The notes below the pieces were generated by a model. That model searched no databases. It was given only the letters and a program-made list of their open reading frames with translations, and was not told the origin of the DNA. Both the position numbers and the translations under genes were made by a program. Below, piece by piece: positions 35,730 to 45,970 of a DNA stretch of 64,000 nt. The stretch is from Lucinisca nassula (lineage: Eukaryota; Mollusca; Bivalvia; Lucinida; Lucinidae), in NCBI GenBank assembly GCA_963580285.1, contig CAUZLF010000719.1:496001-560000 (forward strand). Reading direction: 5' to 3'. Positions within the stretch are counted from its first letter, which is position 1, and each line of letters begins with the position of its first letter.

Positions 35730-35829
35730 AAGTAATAAGAGTTCATTATAATTTGATTTAAGACCTCGACAATTCCATTGTATTATTTTGTGTTTTAAAT
35801 CCATTTTATGAAGAGATTAAGACTAGAAA

Positions 35830-37179
35830 CTATATTGGAGCTGCAATTGGTGATATAGATCTGCTACCACCAGCTCGTGGTGTTGCTGACCTCGATCTAT
35901 TATTGCCGCTTGGTGATGATGGAGTTTCAAACTCCATATCACTGTCACTCAAAGATCCGAATCTGTTCTGGAATTTTATATTGTCTCTTTCCATTTTACG
36001 TTGTCTGTCTGTTTGTTTTTGAGACAAGTGTTGTTTCTTCGGATCTTCTGATCCCTTATTAGTTCGACCTAAGTCGAGTTTCTCTTTTGCATGCGGCGCT
36101 GGCTTCGGTACGGTCGCTGTCGACCGATCCGAAGCAACCTGGATTGCGCCATTTGATAAACTGGTTGAACTTTGTGGTGCTGGAGTGGATTTACTCCACG
36201 CACCAGATTTTTTCAGTTCAGCTATGTATGATTCAGCAGTCTGTGTTTCGGAGCTGGAAACTTTTACACCAGCACCCTTTGTGATGCTGGCGTAACTGGT
36301 GGTTGGTGTTGTGTATCGCTCATCAACAATTTTCCGCGCTTCTGGGAATGTTATCCCCCTTTGGTATTTGACAGTGAGTATTTCTTTTTCTTTTTTCCAT
36401 GCCGGACAATCTCGAGAGAAAACAGCATGCTTGCCACCACAATTGACGCATTTGGGTTCATTTTTGCAGTTTTGATGGTTATCGACATGTTTTTCCTCAC
36501 CACAGTTTGGACAGAGTTGTTTCTTCTGACATCTGCTTTCGTGGTGACCAAAAACCTGACAATGATAACATCTGAGAGGGTTTGGTATATACACCTCTAC
36601 GTTAACAGATAGATATGCAACTTTTATTTTCTTGGGCAGAACTGGTGTATTAAATGTCAACACGTAGGTACTTGTTGGCTTTAATACACCACTTCTACGA
36701 ACTTGGATGTTACGTACACCAATGACGCCTTCATCTCTTAAATTCTCAACAATCTCGGCATCGTTGCACGGACGTAGCTCTGGGCTGCGGATGACACCTT
36801 TACATGAATTGAGTGTTTTGTGCAACGATACTTTGACGTTGAGATCAAAGAGCTTTGTGGTACCAAGCAGGTTTTTGACCTGCTGCTCTCTCTCGACTTC
36901 CAAGAGGAGATCACCTGACTTCAGTTTTTTTATACTTTTTGGATGTCCGGCAATGGACACTAAACTGTTTTCGATAACAAAGGGTGATAAATCTGACACC
37001 GTACGTGTATCATCACGTGATGTCATCACCAAGAAGCGTGGAAAAGTGTTGAGCTTTGGAGTTTCAACTTGCTGACTTGACTGCTGACTTGACTTCTGAC
37101 TGGGTTCATCCGTTTCGGATGAATCCTCGTCTTTTTTACGTTTAGCTGCGTTGCGGTTATGTTTTTTTCCATGAGGCAT
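35830..37179 (-). CDS. LINE ORF1: Gag-like nucleic-acid-binding protein
   Basis: An uninterrupted 449-codon frame. The N terminus is basic and Ser/Gln-rich. A middle region (about residues 45-200, 'FPRFLVMTS' onward) resembles the RNA-binding-like part of jockey/I ORF1 proteins. Three zinc knuckles lie at about residues 204-258: CYHCQVFGHHESRC, CPNCGEEKHVDNHQNC and CVNCGGKHAVFSRDC. The C terminus is Ser/Pro-rich. In this family the protein coats the element RNA and forms the particle (family knowledge). ORF2 starts 25 bp downstream on the same strand. Fully open, so possibly still functional. Confidence 0.92.
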   Translation of the reverse strand: MPHGKKHNRNAAKRKKDEDSSETDEPSQKSSQQSSQQVETPKLNTFPRFLVMTSRDDTRTVSDLSPFVIENSLVSIAGHPKSIKKLKSGDLLLEVEREQQVKNLLGTTKLFDLNVKVSLHKTLNSCKGVIRSPELRPCNDAEIVENLRDEGVIGVRNIQVRRSGVLKPTSTYVLTFNTPVLPKKIKVAYLSVNVEVYIPNPLRCYHCQVFGHHESRCQKKQLCPNCGEEKHVDNHQNCKNEPKCVNCGGKHAVFSRDCPAWKKEKEILTVKYQRGITFPEARKIVDERYTTPTTSYASITKGAGVKVSSSETQTAESYIAELKKSGAWSKSTPAPQSSTSLSNGAIQVASDRSTATVPKPAPHAKEKLDLGRTNKGSEDPKKQHLSQKQTDRQRKMERDNIKFQNRFGSLSDSDMEFETPSSPSGNNRSRSATPRAGGSRSISPIAAPI

Positions 37180-37728
37180 AAGGAAAAAATTCTAGTTTCG
37201 TCCCAAGTGCTCTCCGCCCTCCGTGGAGCCCTACAAGGGAACACCATAATGGAGTGGTTATCCAACTCGCAGGTGTTAAAGATACACGTGAGATATACTC
37301 GCATAAACCAAATGCCTACACGATTGATCCGTTTAGCCACCGCATTCTAGAGATAAAAAGACAGAAAAGGGTAAGGTAAATGGGCATATGGTTGGTATCA
37401 GGAAAGATACAAAAAGAGTTGAAGAGAAAGCAAAGCGGTATCTCTAGGGCTCGGCGCGACCAGCCGATTGACCGTGCCGGACCGCACGGCCACCCGTCTA
37501 CACCGAAAAGCCAGGCCAAAGAGGCGTGTTGGGTACCTGAAGCACCGCCACCTCAGGTAACCCTCAACCTCCAGGATCCCTTCTTCCGGCTTACAGGACG
37601 CCACCCACGGCAAACGGGTGGTACTTCCTTTAGCTCTTCCCAGTGGGCACAAAGACCACAGGGGCAATGTGCCCAGTGGGAATTGAGCCCCCAGGGCCAC
37701 GGCAAGGCAGGAAGTCTAATACCTGGGG
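37180..37728 (-). promoter_or_regulatory. LINE 5' UTR (probable internal promoter region)
   Basis: Lies between the 14-bp target duplication and the ORF1 start codon. It is more GC-rich than the neighbourhood, with 'gcaaagcggtatctctaggg' and 'ccagtgggcacaaagacc'. LINEs of this type usually carry their promoter here; no specific promoter box is identified. Confidence 0.5.
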
Positions 37729-38076
37729 GCTTTTTGGTATGAAGTTTCATCTAGTGGACCTCTACCAAGTTTGTTCAAATTATAGTGCCCGGGCCAAAAA
37801 TGCCCCCGCCCCGGGACCCTTTGGTTTTACATGGGCTTATATAGGGAAAATCTTCAAAAATCTTCTTCTCTGAAACCGCAAGGCCCAGGTCTTTGATATT
37901 TGGTATGAAGCTTCATCTTGTTAACCTCTACTAAGATTGTTCAAATTATAGTGCTGTTGCAACAAATGCCCCCGCTCCGGGACCCTTTGATTTTACATGG
38001 ACTTATCATAGTGTAGATTATATTTTCTTGTCCTTTGGGATCATTGATTCCATTGTGGAATTTTGAAAATATCTGA

Positions 38077-38122
38077 GGGTCACTGATGAGGCCTAATTGG
38101 CCGAAACTAACTAGTCTGGCCC
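38077..38122 (+). ncRNA. Hammerhead ribozyme, type I
   Basis: GGGTCA/TGGCCC stem I, CTGATGA, GGCC-TAATT-GGCC, GAAA, ACT-AACT-AGT, C. Complete core; cleavage predicted after C38116. Confidence 0.9.
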
Positions 38123-38337
38123 AGAAAACATGTACACTCCATATTTTTCACTTCTGTAGTGTATTCCTTGCTTCAAAAGGATAATCATTTTATAGAACAT
38201 ATTTAACATCACTACAGCTGGTGTGTGGGAATGTGTGGCGGCGGTAAAACGTCTCCCTGCCCTACATCATAGTGTAGATTATATTTTCTTGTCCTTTGGG
38301 ATCATTGATTCCATTGTGGAATTTTGAAAATATCTGA

Positions 38338-38383
38338 AGGTCACTGATGAGGCCTATTTGGCCGAAACTAGCTAGTCTGGTCC
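38338..38383 (+). ncRNA. Hammerhead ribozyme, type I, weakened stem I
   Basis: Core complete (CTGATGA at 38344, GAAA at 38364, GTC ending at 38377). Stem I is AGGTCA with TGGTCC, giving one A-C mismatch and two G-U pairs, so it should be weaker than its neighbour 261 bp upstream. Confidence 0.82.
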
Positions 38384-41300
38384 AGAAAACATGTACACTC
38401 CATATTTTTCTCTTCTGTAGTGTACTCCTTGCTTCCAAAGGATAACCCTTTTATAGAACATATTTATATCGGGAAAATCTTGAAAAATCTCCTTTTGAAA
38501 CCACAAGGCCTCGGTCTTCGATATTTGGTATGAAGCTTCATCTAGTGAACCTCTACCAAGATTGTTCACATTATAGCCCTGAGACCAAAAATGCCCCTGT
38601 CTCGGGGCCCTTTGGTTTTACATAGACTTATTTAGGGAAAATCTTTAAAAATCTTCTTCTGTGAAACCACAAGGCCTAGGTCTTTGATATTTGGTGTGAA
38701 ATTTCATCTAGTGGACCTCTATTAAGATTGTACAAATTGTAGCCCTAGGGCCAAAAATGCTTTGATTTTACAAAATCTTACATAGGGAAATCTTTAAAAA
38801 TCTTCTTCTCCGAAATTGCAAGGCCCATGTCTTTGATATTTGGTATGGAGCTTCATCTAGTGGACCTCTACCAAGATTGTTCATATTATAGCCCCCGGGC
38901 CACCGCTTCCCCTGCCCCGGGGCCCTTTGGTTTTACATAGACTTATATAGAGATAATCTTTGAAAATCTTCTTCTCTAAAAGAGCAAGGCCCAGGTCTAT
39001 GATATTTGGTGTGAAGCTTCATCTATTGGACCTCTATCAAGATTGTTTAAATTATAGCCCTGAGGCCAAAAATGCCCCCGCCCCGGGGCTCTTTGGTTTT
39101 ACATAGGCTTATATAGGGAAAATTTTTAGAAAAAATCTTCTTATGTGAAACCGCAAGGCCCATGTCTTTGATATTTGGTGTGTAGCTTCATCTAGCGGAC
39201 CTTTGCCAAGATTGTTCAAATTACAGTCTTTGTTGGTATTTGGTATGAAGCTTCACCTTTTTAGACCTCCCACAACATTAAGCATAGTGTAACCCTGGGG
39301 TCAAAAATGACCCTCCCCGGGGCCCACTTGTTACTCTATGGATCTGGTGAGCGATCTAGGGCCATCATGGCCCTCTTGTGTTTTATATTAGGATCACTTT
39401 TTGTCTGTCATAAGTGCGTAAACAATGTCTTCAAACGACATCTCCTAAACCACTGATCGGATTTTGACCAAACTTCACAGGAATGATCCTGAGGTGAACC
39501 TCTTTCAAAGTTGTTCAAATGGTTCTGGTCTGTTGCACATCAAGGTAACAGGGGCAAAAAAAAGAGTTTTTTAATTTAAACTAAAAAAATCTTCTTCACT
39601 GAAACCATAAGGCCCTGGTTTTTGATATTTGGTACGAAATTTCATCTAGTGGATCCCTACAAAGGTTGTTCAAATTATAGTGCTGGGGCCAAAAATGCCC
39701 CCTCCCCGGGTCCCTTTGATTTTACATAGGATTATATAGAGAAAATCTTTAAAAACGTCTTCTCTGAAACCACATGGCCCAGGTCTTTTATATTTGGTAT
39801 GAAGCTTCATCTAGTGGACCCCTATTAAGATTGTTCAAATTATAGTGCTGGGGCCAAAAATGCCCCCCACCCCAGGGCCCTTTGGTTTTACATGGGCTTA
39901 TATAGGGGAAATCTTTAAAATTCATCTTCTCGGTAACTGCAAGGCCCAGGTCTTTGCTATTGGGTATGTTGCTACATCTAGTGGACCCCTACCAAGATTG
40001 TTCAAATTATAACCCTGGGGCCAAAAATGACCCCGCCCGGGTCCCTTTGGTTTTACGTAGACTTATATGGGGAAAATCTTCAAAAATCTTCTTCCCTGAA
40101 ACCGCAAGGCCCAGGTCTTTGATATTTGGTGTGAAACTTCGTCTTGTGGACCGCTACCAAAGTAGAAGTAAGACAAAGATCAGGAATTGATACAATTAAC
40201 TTACTCCACCCATAAAAGACACCAAAGGGAAAGAAATACAAACATTAAGCGACCAGACCATAATGGAAACCTAAACAAAGGAAGGCCATAAGGACAGTTA
40301 CTTTCCCACAAAATGGCCATATGGCCATCCAAAATTAAAAGACACTAGTGATACACACAGTAAGTAACAAACAACAACATAAATAAATCGCCACAGAAGA
40401 GTCGCCTTGGAACGGTCAGTGGAAGATTTCCACTGGGGGGGGGGGGGGCGCTTAAATCGATTTTACGTGGCCACAATCCTCGCCCTTACTTCTGTCGCGA
40501 TTTAGACAAATAATTTGTTCAGTCCGCATGAAGGCCTCCTAACTCATCAGTGCAACATCTCCGTGAACACAAAAATCAAAGAACCACAGAGGTGAGACAA
40601 CGGTGAGGACTCGACAGCAAGAAACCACTGAAATGCTGGAGCAAAAGAAAACTAACAGTTAGACTCCGATGAGCCCGACCAGAGACAGAGCATCAGGCAC
40701 CAACCAGCATTATCTCTCTAATTCTCAATAAGCCTTTACATTGGAGCCGTCATAGAATCTGAGGCCTGACCCACCGGCGTGCAATTAAAGAGGGAAGCAA
40801 AGTTGCCAACCGTGATTGGGTTAACTACCATGCATGCAGTCTGTCGTATAATATCCATGTTGTACCCAATTTTTTTATATCGAAGAATGATTTTACGAAA
40901 TTGGGTGCTGAAGTCATTGCTGTTATATATTTTTCTGAATTTATATACTAAGTCACCATAAAATTCGTGTTCCGATTGACCTTGTTGCAGAAGAGATTTA
41001 AGTCCAATATTGAATTTTGAAATTAAATCAGAATGGCGTCTAGAAAATTTTGAAAAGGCTTTGCGTAGTTTATGGTACCGATAACCCTGATTAAGGAGTT
41101 TAGTCGTTAATAATTCATTACGAGTGTGTTGAAGTCAGTTACATGACTACACACTCTAGCAAATCGAATTAATTGCGAAATATAAACGCCATAGGATGGC
41201 GCACGAGGAACATCACCATCCAAAAAAGGCAAATTTACAATCTCAAAATCAAAGTCATCGCGTTTATCATAAATTTTGCACGATACAAATCCATCTACAA

Positions 41301-41511
41301 TAGATAGATGTAAATCCAAAAACGGGGCCTCGGTATCAGAAGAATTTGCTTTATTTAACTGAAGTTCTAGGAGGTAAATCTGACTGATCAAACCATCAAA
41401 ATAGGTATTATCAATATTTAATAAATCATCTAAATATCTAGAAGTAGAGCTAAATAAAAATAAAAAATGAGTTCCTTTAAGAGCAATGAAAACATTCATA
41501 AGAAAGAAAAT

Positions 41512-41557
41512 GGGTCATACTACATAGTTTCGGCTAATAAAGCCTCATCAGTGACCC
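41512..41557 (-). ncRNA. Hammerhead ribozyme, type I, second family
   Basis: Minus strand: GGGTCA, CTGATGA, GGCT-TTATT-AGCC, GAAA, ACT-ATGT-AGT, A, TGACCC. Stem I is six Watson-Crick pairs and the cleavage triplet is GTA. Stem I and stem II differ from the 260-bp family by pair-preserving changes. Confidence 0.92.
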
Positions 41558-41894
41558 TGTAATGATCCGGCAAAGAAAGCCAGAGGAAACATACTGCAAT
41601 TTTGCGAATTTCGAATAGGCAGTCGATTCAAAGACTGATATAAATCAAAATGGGGTCCAAATAATTAAAAGCCTGTCTAGAATATGAGTCTAAACCAATA
41701 ATTTATTTCTGATTTCTCATAATATTCTCGCTGATCTCAAAGGACCAAAAGTAAAATATAAACTGCACTATGGTTGATGTACGGGGAGACGTTTTACGGC
41801 CGCCACACGGCACAACACCAGCTGCAGTGAAGGCAAATAAAAATAAAAAATGAGTTCCTTTAAGAGCAATGAAAACATTCATAAGAAAGAAAAT

Positions 41895-41940
41895 GGGTCA
41901 TACTACATAGTTTCGGCTAATAAAGCCTCATCAGTGACCC
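41895..41940 (-). ncRNA. Hammerhead ribozyme, type I, second family
   Basis: Identical 46-nt motif, 383 bp from the previous copy. Confidence 0.92.
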
Positions 41941-42275
41941 TGTAATGATCCGGCAAAGAAAGCCAGAGGAAACATACTGCAATTTTGCGAATTTCGAATA
42001 GGCAGTCGATTCAAAGACTGATATAAATCAAAATGGGGTCCAAATAATTAAAAGCCTGTCTAGAATATGAGTAAACCAATAATTTATTTCTGATTTCTCA
42101 TAATATTCTCGCTGATCTCAAAGGACCAAAAGTAAAATATAAACTGCACTATGGTTGATGTACGGGGAGACGTTTTACGGCCGCCACACGGCACAACACC
42201 AGCTGCAGTGAAGGCAAATAAAAATAAAAAATGAATTCCTTTAAGGGCAATGAAAACATTCATAAGAAAGAAAAT

Positions 42276-42321
42276 GGGTCATACTACATAGTTTCGGCTA
42301 ATAAAGCCTCATCAGTGACCC
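42276..42321 (-). ncRNA. Hammerhead ribozyme, type I, second family
   Basis: Identical 46-nt motif, 381 bp from the previous copy. Confidence 0.92.
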
Positions 42322-45300
42322 TGTAATGATCCGGCAAAGAAAGCTAGAGGAAACATACTGCAATTTTGCGAATTTCGAATAGGCAGTCGATTCAAAGACT
42401 GATATAAATCAAAATGGGGTCCAAATAATTAAAAGCCTGTCTAGAATATGAGTCTAAACCAATAATTTATTTCTGATTTCTCATAATATTCTCGCTGATC
42501 TCAAAGGACCAAAAGTAAAATATAAAGCTTCAATAATTTCAGATTGGTTATCAATGGAAATCGACAAAATGAAGTCTCTTTCATAACAGTACAAGAACAG
42601 ATCAGCCACAAGAGGTGCGCAATTAGTACCCATCGGAATACCCACAATTTGTCTAAATAACTTAGTACCGAATCTAATATAAATATTGTCAAGTAGAAAG
42701 GTGAGGGCATCGCACACTTTCTGACATGACCAAAGTGTATAATTCTTATGCTCTTTAGAAGTGAAAAATGCATTTCTGACATTACATGCAAGATAGAGAG
42801 AATCTTCTCTGTGAAAAGCCCATTCAATTAAATCATTAAGCTTTTCTTTTATAAGATTATGAGGAAGTGTAGTGTAAAGAGTGGAAAAATCGTAGGTAGA
42901 CAGACTAGAAGCACGAAAATGTCTAGATTTCAATTTATTTAAAACCTCATTCGAATTTTTTATAGACCAAAACAGATTTCTTCCTGATCTTTCAAAGACT
43001 TTATCACAATATTTAATTACATGCGTTTTAATATCAGTAAGACAGGAAGTTAATAATTTAGAAAGTTCAGTGGTAGTGCAAGAGCTAGAACTTGCAATAA
43101 ACCGTGCTTTGTAAGGTTTTTTATGAAGTTTTGGTAACCAGTATAGCGTAGGAAGCTTGTCTTGGCCTTCGTTAACACACACAGCAAACTTGGTGGCTGA
43201 AAGACACACATGTTTATCTACTATAGCTCTCTCTTCAGCTAAAGGCTGAAGTTCATAGGCCTTAGTACCCCCAAGCTCCTGCTTAAGCGTGTTAACATAG
43301 TGGAGCCGTCACACAACGACGACGTTGTTAGCGGCCTTGTCTGCAGGGGCCAAAACAAACTTCTTATGAAATTCAAGAATACCTAGTTTAAGATGACGTA
43401 AAGACGTCTTGGGCTTAGGAGGTAATAAGTTAGTATTTTGAGAATAGAAAGAAATGCGTTTATTCACTAGTTTTAAAATGCTAAGTTTCCAGTCCTTAAG
43501 GGCTTTATGCTCAACATACTCTCGCTTACACATCGATTACCGAATTCATTCAATGAAGCAGCGATTTCATCTCTACATTTACTGAAATCAATTTTAGAAG
43601 GAAACCGATATTTCGGTCCTTTAGAAATTATATTCCTTATCCCAGAATCAGGAATAATTTTCAAATTGCCAGTATTTACATGACCAGCGGCAGGATAGCA
43701 ATACTTTGAGTTTTTACAATCATATGAATCAGGAGTATTAGTATCAATATCAAGATCTAAAACAAGTTTATTGAAATTAAAAATGATAGATCTAACAGGT
43801 GTGTTATATTTATAGCAAATTATAGGTGTTTCAGTATTTTGAAAATAAGCAGGAATGGAAGAAAGTACCGATCTCTCACGGAAGATACTGGGCAAATCTA
43901 TAAAATCCATACCCTTATTAATGAAGGATATTTTGAAGAAATGGCGTTTATGATTAATTTCAGAATCAATGTAAGGACGGAGAGTATGCTGAGTATAGCC
44001 TCTAGTTAAGAGAGCCGCATCATATAACTGATGAGAACTATCGTAGAATTTATTCGCCTCGGTGTCCAGAAGACGTAAAACAGAAACGGGTAATGAACTT
44101 AAAAACGAAAGCATAGAGTGGCGTCCATGATTTAATAATATAATTGACAGTCACTTCAGTCTAGTATTGTTTCGTTTAAACGCACGTGATTTACGTTTAA
44201 AGTTACCATTTTTCCTGGTGCCGTGAGATCTAGTTCAAGACTGTTCAAATTATAGCCCTGCGGCCAAAAATGCCCCCTACTCCGGGCCCTTTTGTTTTAC
44301 ATAGACTTATATGGGGGAAAATCTTTAAAAATGGAAAATCTTCTTCCCAGGTCTTTGATATTTGGTATGAAGCTTCATCTTGTGGACCGCTACCAAGACT
44401 TTCAAATTATAGACCCTGTGGCCAAAAATGCCCTCACCTCCGGGCCCTTTTGTTTTACATAGACTTATATAGGGAAAATCTTTAAATATCTTCTGTGAAA
44501 CCACAAGGCCTAGGTCTTTGATATTTGGTGTGAAATTTCATGTAGTGGACCTCTATCAAGATTGTTCAAATTATAGCCCTGGGACCAAAAATACCCCCGC
44601 CCCGAGACCCTTTGGTTGTACATAGACTTATATTGGGAAATCTTTAAAAAAAAATCTTCTCTGAAACTGCAAGGCCCATGTCTTTGAAATTTGGTATGGA
44701 GCTTCATCTAGTGTACCTCTACCAAGATTGTCAAAATTATAGCCCTCTGGCCACAAATGTCCCCGCCCCGGGGCCCTTTGGTTTTACCTAGATTTATATA
44801 GAGATAATCTTTGAAAATCTTATTTTCTGAAACAGCAAGGCCCAGATCTTAGATATTAGGTGTGAAGCTTCATCTAGTGGACCTCTTTAAAGAGATTGTT
44901 TAAATTATAGCCCTGAGGCCAAAAATGCCCCCGCCCCGGGGCAATTTGGTTTTTCATAGGCTTATGTAGGGAATATCTTTTAAAAAACTTCTTCTCTGAA
45001 ACTGCAAGGCCCAGGTCTTTGATATTTGGTGTGTAGCTTCATCTAGTGAACCTTTGCCAAGATTATTCATATTATAGCCTTTGGTGATATATGGTATGAA
45101 GCTTCACCTTTTTAGACCTCCCTCAACATTATGCACATTGTAGCCCTGGGGTCAGTAATGGCCCTCCCCGGGGCCCACTTGTTACTCTATGGATCAGGTG
45201 AGAGATCCAGGGCCATCATGGCCCTCTTGTTGGACTTTTGAAAGAACCTGTTCGTTTAGCTTTCTGTTGATGTTTTATTGGTGGTGAAGTTATTTTATGT

Positions 45301-45384
45301 TGGTTGTTGCTTCCCCTTTCAACCGATTCCTGGTCATTGTCTTAACTTGTCTTTTTATACTAAAATGAGTTCTGAACAGTTAGT

Positions 45385-45705
45385 TCCAAAATAAACGAAA
45401 ATAGCAGACTCGGTTTTTTAGTCTGTTCATCACCAGTACAGAAATGTACAACACCGGTCACGCCCTCTAGCGCCAGCTTAAGCAGAACTCATTTTCAAAA
45501 TGATTCAAAATGAATTCAATGATCCAAAAGGACCAGACATTATAATCTGCACAATGATGCTGTATGGGGAGACGTTTTACGGCCGTTACACGCACAACAC
45601 CAGCTGCAGTAAAGATAAATAAGTTCTGAATAGTTAGATCCTTTGGAAGCAAAGAATACACCAAATAAACGAAAATAGCAGGCTCGGAAAGTCTGAAAAA
45701 AAAAA
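45385..45705 (-). repeat. Decayed retrozyme-like units
   Basis: 'tggggagacgttttacggcc', 'caacaccagctgcagt', 'ctttggaagcaaagaataca' are retrozyme unit segments. Where a hammerhead is expected ('ggtcac' onward on the minus strand of the related copy at 54970-55310) the CTGATGA core is lost. An A-run and T-run flank at 45698-45730. Confidence 0.6.
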
Positions 45706-45970
45706 AAAAAAAAAAACAATTTTTTTTTTACGAACGTTGACAAATGCTGTTCTTAATTTCCAGTAAAGTGCCGAATCATGGTCGAAAATATTTCGTCATC
45801 TGCGTTGCTGGATCCGTGTGAGATCAAACTCGCTTTATCCTGATCACCGTTCGACTGAGCCACCGCGACCGGTTTACGACAAAACAGCATATCTATAATT
45901 GATTTATTTTAACAGGTTTTAGGATAGGGTTGTGCAGCGCAGTTTGTACTTATTTATTTGTTCATTTCAG

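Larger units (their letters stand above)
29463..35804 (-). pseudogene. LINE ORF2: endonuclease, reverse transcriptase, RNase H (interrupted)
   Basis: Starts with ATG at 35804, encoding QWNCRGLKSN, the first motif of an apurinic-like endonuclease. It is cut by a Helitron-like insertion (33074-35729) and resumes with FCLQET, GDFNGHNILWG and SDHFPV. RT motifs follow: NYRPIALTS, FFDLEKAYD, QGVPQGSILS, YVDD and FLGVIFD. An RNase H begins VYTDGSKEGD. A one-base loss in a T run near 30160 shifts the frame; the rest of RNase H (WLPSHIGIVGNEYADKKAKE) and a zinc-binding tail (CVGCDQPFTVKHILIDC) are read at 30065-29463. Apart from these two breaks the frame is open. RNase H plus a CCHC ORF1 suggests the I or Nimb group (inference). 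Confidence 0.9.
29320..37728 (-). mobile_element. LINE (I/jockey-type) retrotransposon, near full length
   Basis: Flanked by a perfect 14-bp target duplication, 'gctttttggtatga', at 29306-29319 and 37729-37742; the host is the Helitron-like array. On the minus strand the order is 5' UTR (37728-37180), ORF1, ORF2 beginning 25 bp after ORF1, and a short 3' UTR ending in an ATC repeat tail. Without the Helitron-like insertion at 33074-35729 it measures about 5.75 kb. Apart from that insertion and one frameshift in the RNase H region the frames are open, so the copy is young. Confidence 0.9.
38007..38462 (+). mobile_element. Retrozyme-like dimer inserted in Helitron-like array
   Basis: About 1.75 units of the 260-bp hammerhead repeat, from 'catagtgtagattatatttt' to 'ttatagaacatattta'. 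The interrupted monomer reads 'acatggacttat' before and 'tatcgggaaaatct' after, matching the array's 'gacttatatagggaaaat', so the borders are visible with at most a TTA/TAT overlap. Two hammerheads lie 261 bp apart. Confidence 0.88.
25286..39379 (+). mobile_element. Helitron-like element (family 1), copy 2, hosting nested insertions
   Basis: The left hairpin (AGCTCACCTG...AGGTGAGCT) is at 25344-25375. It is preceded by a 58-bp direct duplication of itself and its flank (25286). About 30 monomers of ~168 bp ('gcccaggtctttgatatttg', 'agcttcatctagtggacc') follow. The right end has AGGGCCATCATGGCCCT at 39358-39374 then CTTGT. Insertions inside: repeat X (27077-27240), the LINE (29320-37728) and a retrozyme dimer (38007-38462). 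Without these it is about 5.2 kb. Open frames of 60-120 codons within the monomers repeat with the monomer and are not genes. Confidence 0.85.
41453..42523 (-). mobile_element. Retrozyme-like tandem array (~382 bp unit) inside the RT gene
   Basis: Almost three units with periods of 383 and 381 bp (starts near 41452, 41835, 42216). Each has a minus-strand hammerhead and 'acggggagacgttttacggc', a segment shared with the 260-bp family. It splits the RT frame just before the catalytic YLDD box; the uninterrupted gene at 59170-59200 shows the empty site. The insert is a multiple of three by these borders, with a few T residues at the junctions as the only possible target duplication. Confidence 0.9.
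41107..44114 (-). pseudogene. Penelope-like reverse transcriptase pseudogene
   Basis: Reading 5' to 3' on the minus strand: an N-terminal region with GHVNTG and KGPKYRFPSK (44114-43473), a frameshift near 43500, VLAPADKAANNVVVV, an in-frame TGA near 43300, then LPTLYWLPKLHKKPYKARF, YDFSTLYTTLP (first catalytic Asp) and VGIPMGTNCAPLVADL (43209-42481). The retrozyme array (41453-42523) follows, then STSRYLDDLLNIDN with the catalytic DD. A two-base insertion near 41125 shifts the C terminus out of frame. The motif set matches Penelope-like RTs abundant in marine invertebrates. No GIY-YIG nuclease motif is visible, so it may be an EN-minus type or rely on another source. At least four lesions: inactive. 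Confidence 0.85.
40160..44230 (-). mobile_element. Penelope-like retroelement, near full length
   Basis: The longest copy of the family: about 115 bp of 5' leader, an RT pseudogene (44114 to about 40780), and a ~620 bp 3' UTR ending at the shared terminus at 40160. The host monomer reads '...gaccgctaccaa' on one side and 'actgttcaaattatag' on the other, marking the borders; a CAAG-like overlap may be the target duplication. Without the retrozyme insertion it is about 3.0 kb. No long terminal repeat and no hammerhead of its own is seen in the retained leader. Confidence 0.85.
39392..45230 (+). mobile_element. Helitron-like element (family 1), copy 3, left end truncated
   Basis: Begins at 'ggatcactttttgtctgtc', just past where the left hairpin should be, 13 bp after the right end of copy 2. 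The ~168 bp monomers run to the right end at 45209-45230 (AGGGCCATCATGGCCCT, CTTGT). A Penelope-like element occupies 40160-44230. Head-to-tail contact with copy 2 is notable for rolling-circle elements. Confidence 0.82.

Noticed and set aside
37380..37742. 120-codon frame opposite the LINE 5' UTR
   Set aside because: It lies antisense to the GC-richer LINE 5' UTR and crosses the insertion junction into the Helitron-like array, so it cannot be an old gene.
45540..45705. Functional hammerheads in the decayed retrozyme-like units beside the duplicated exons
   Set aside because: The retrozyme side sequences are recognisable, but the CTGATGA and GAAA core words are absent here and at 54970-55310.
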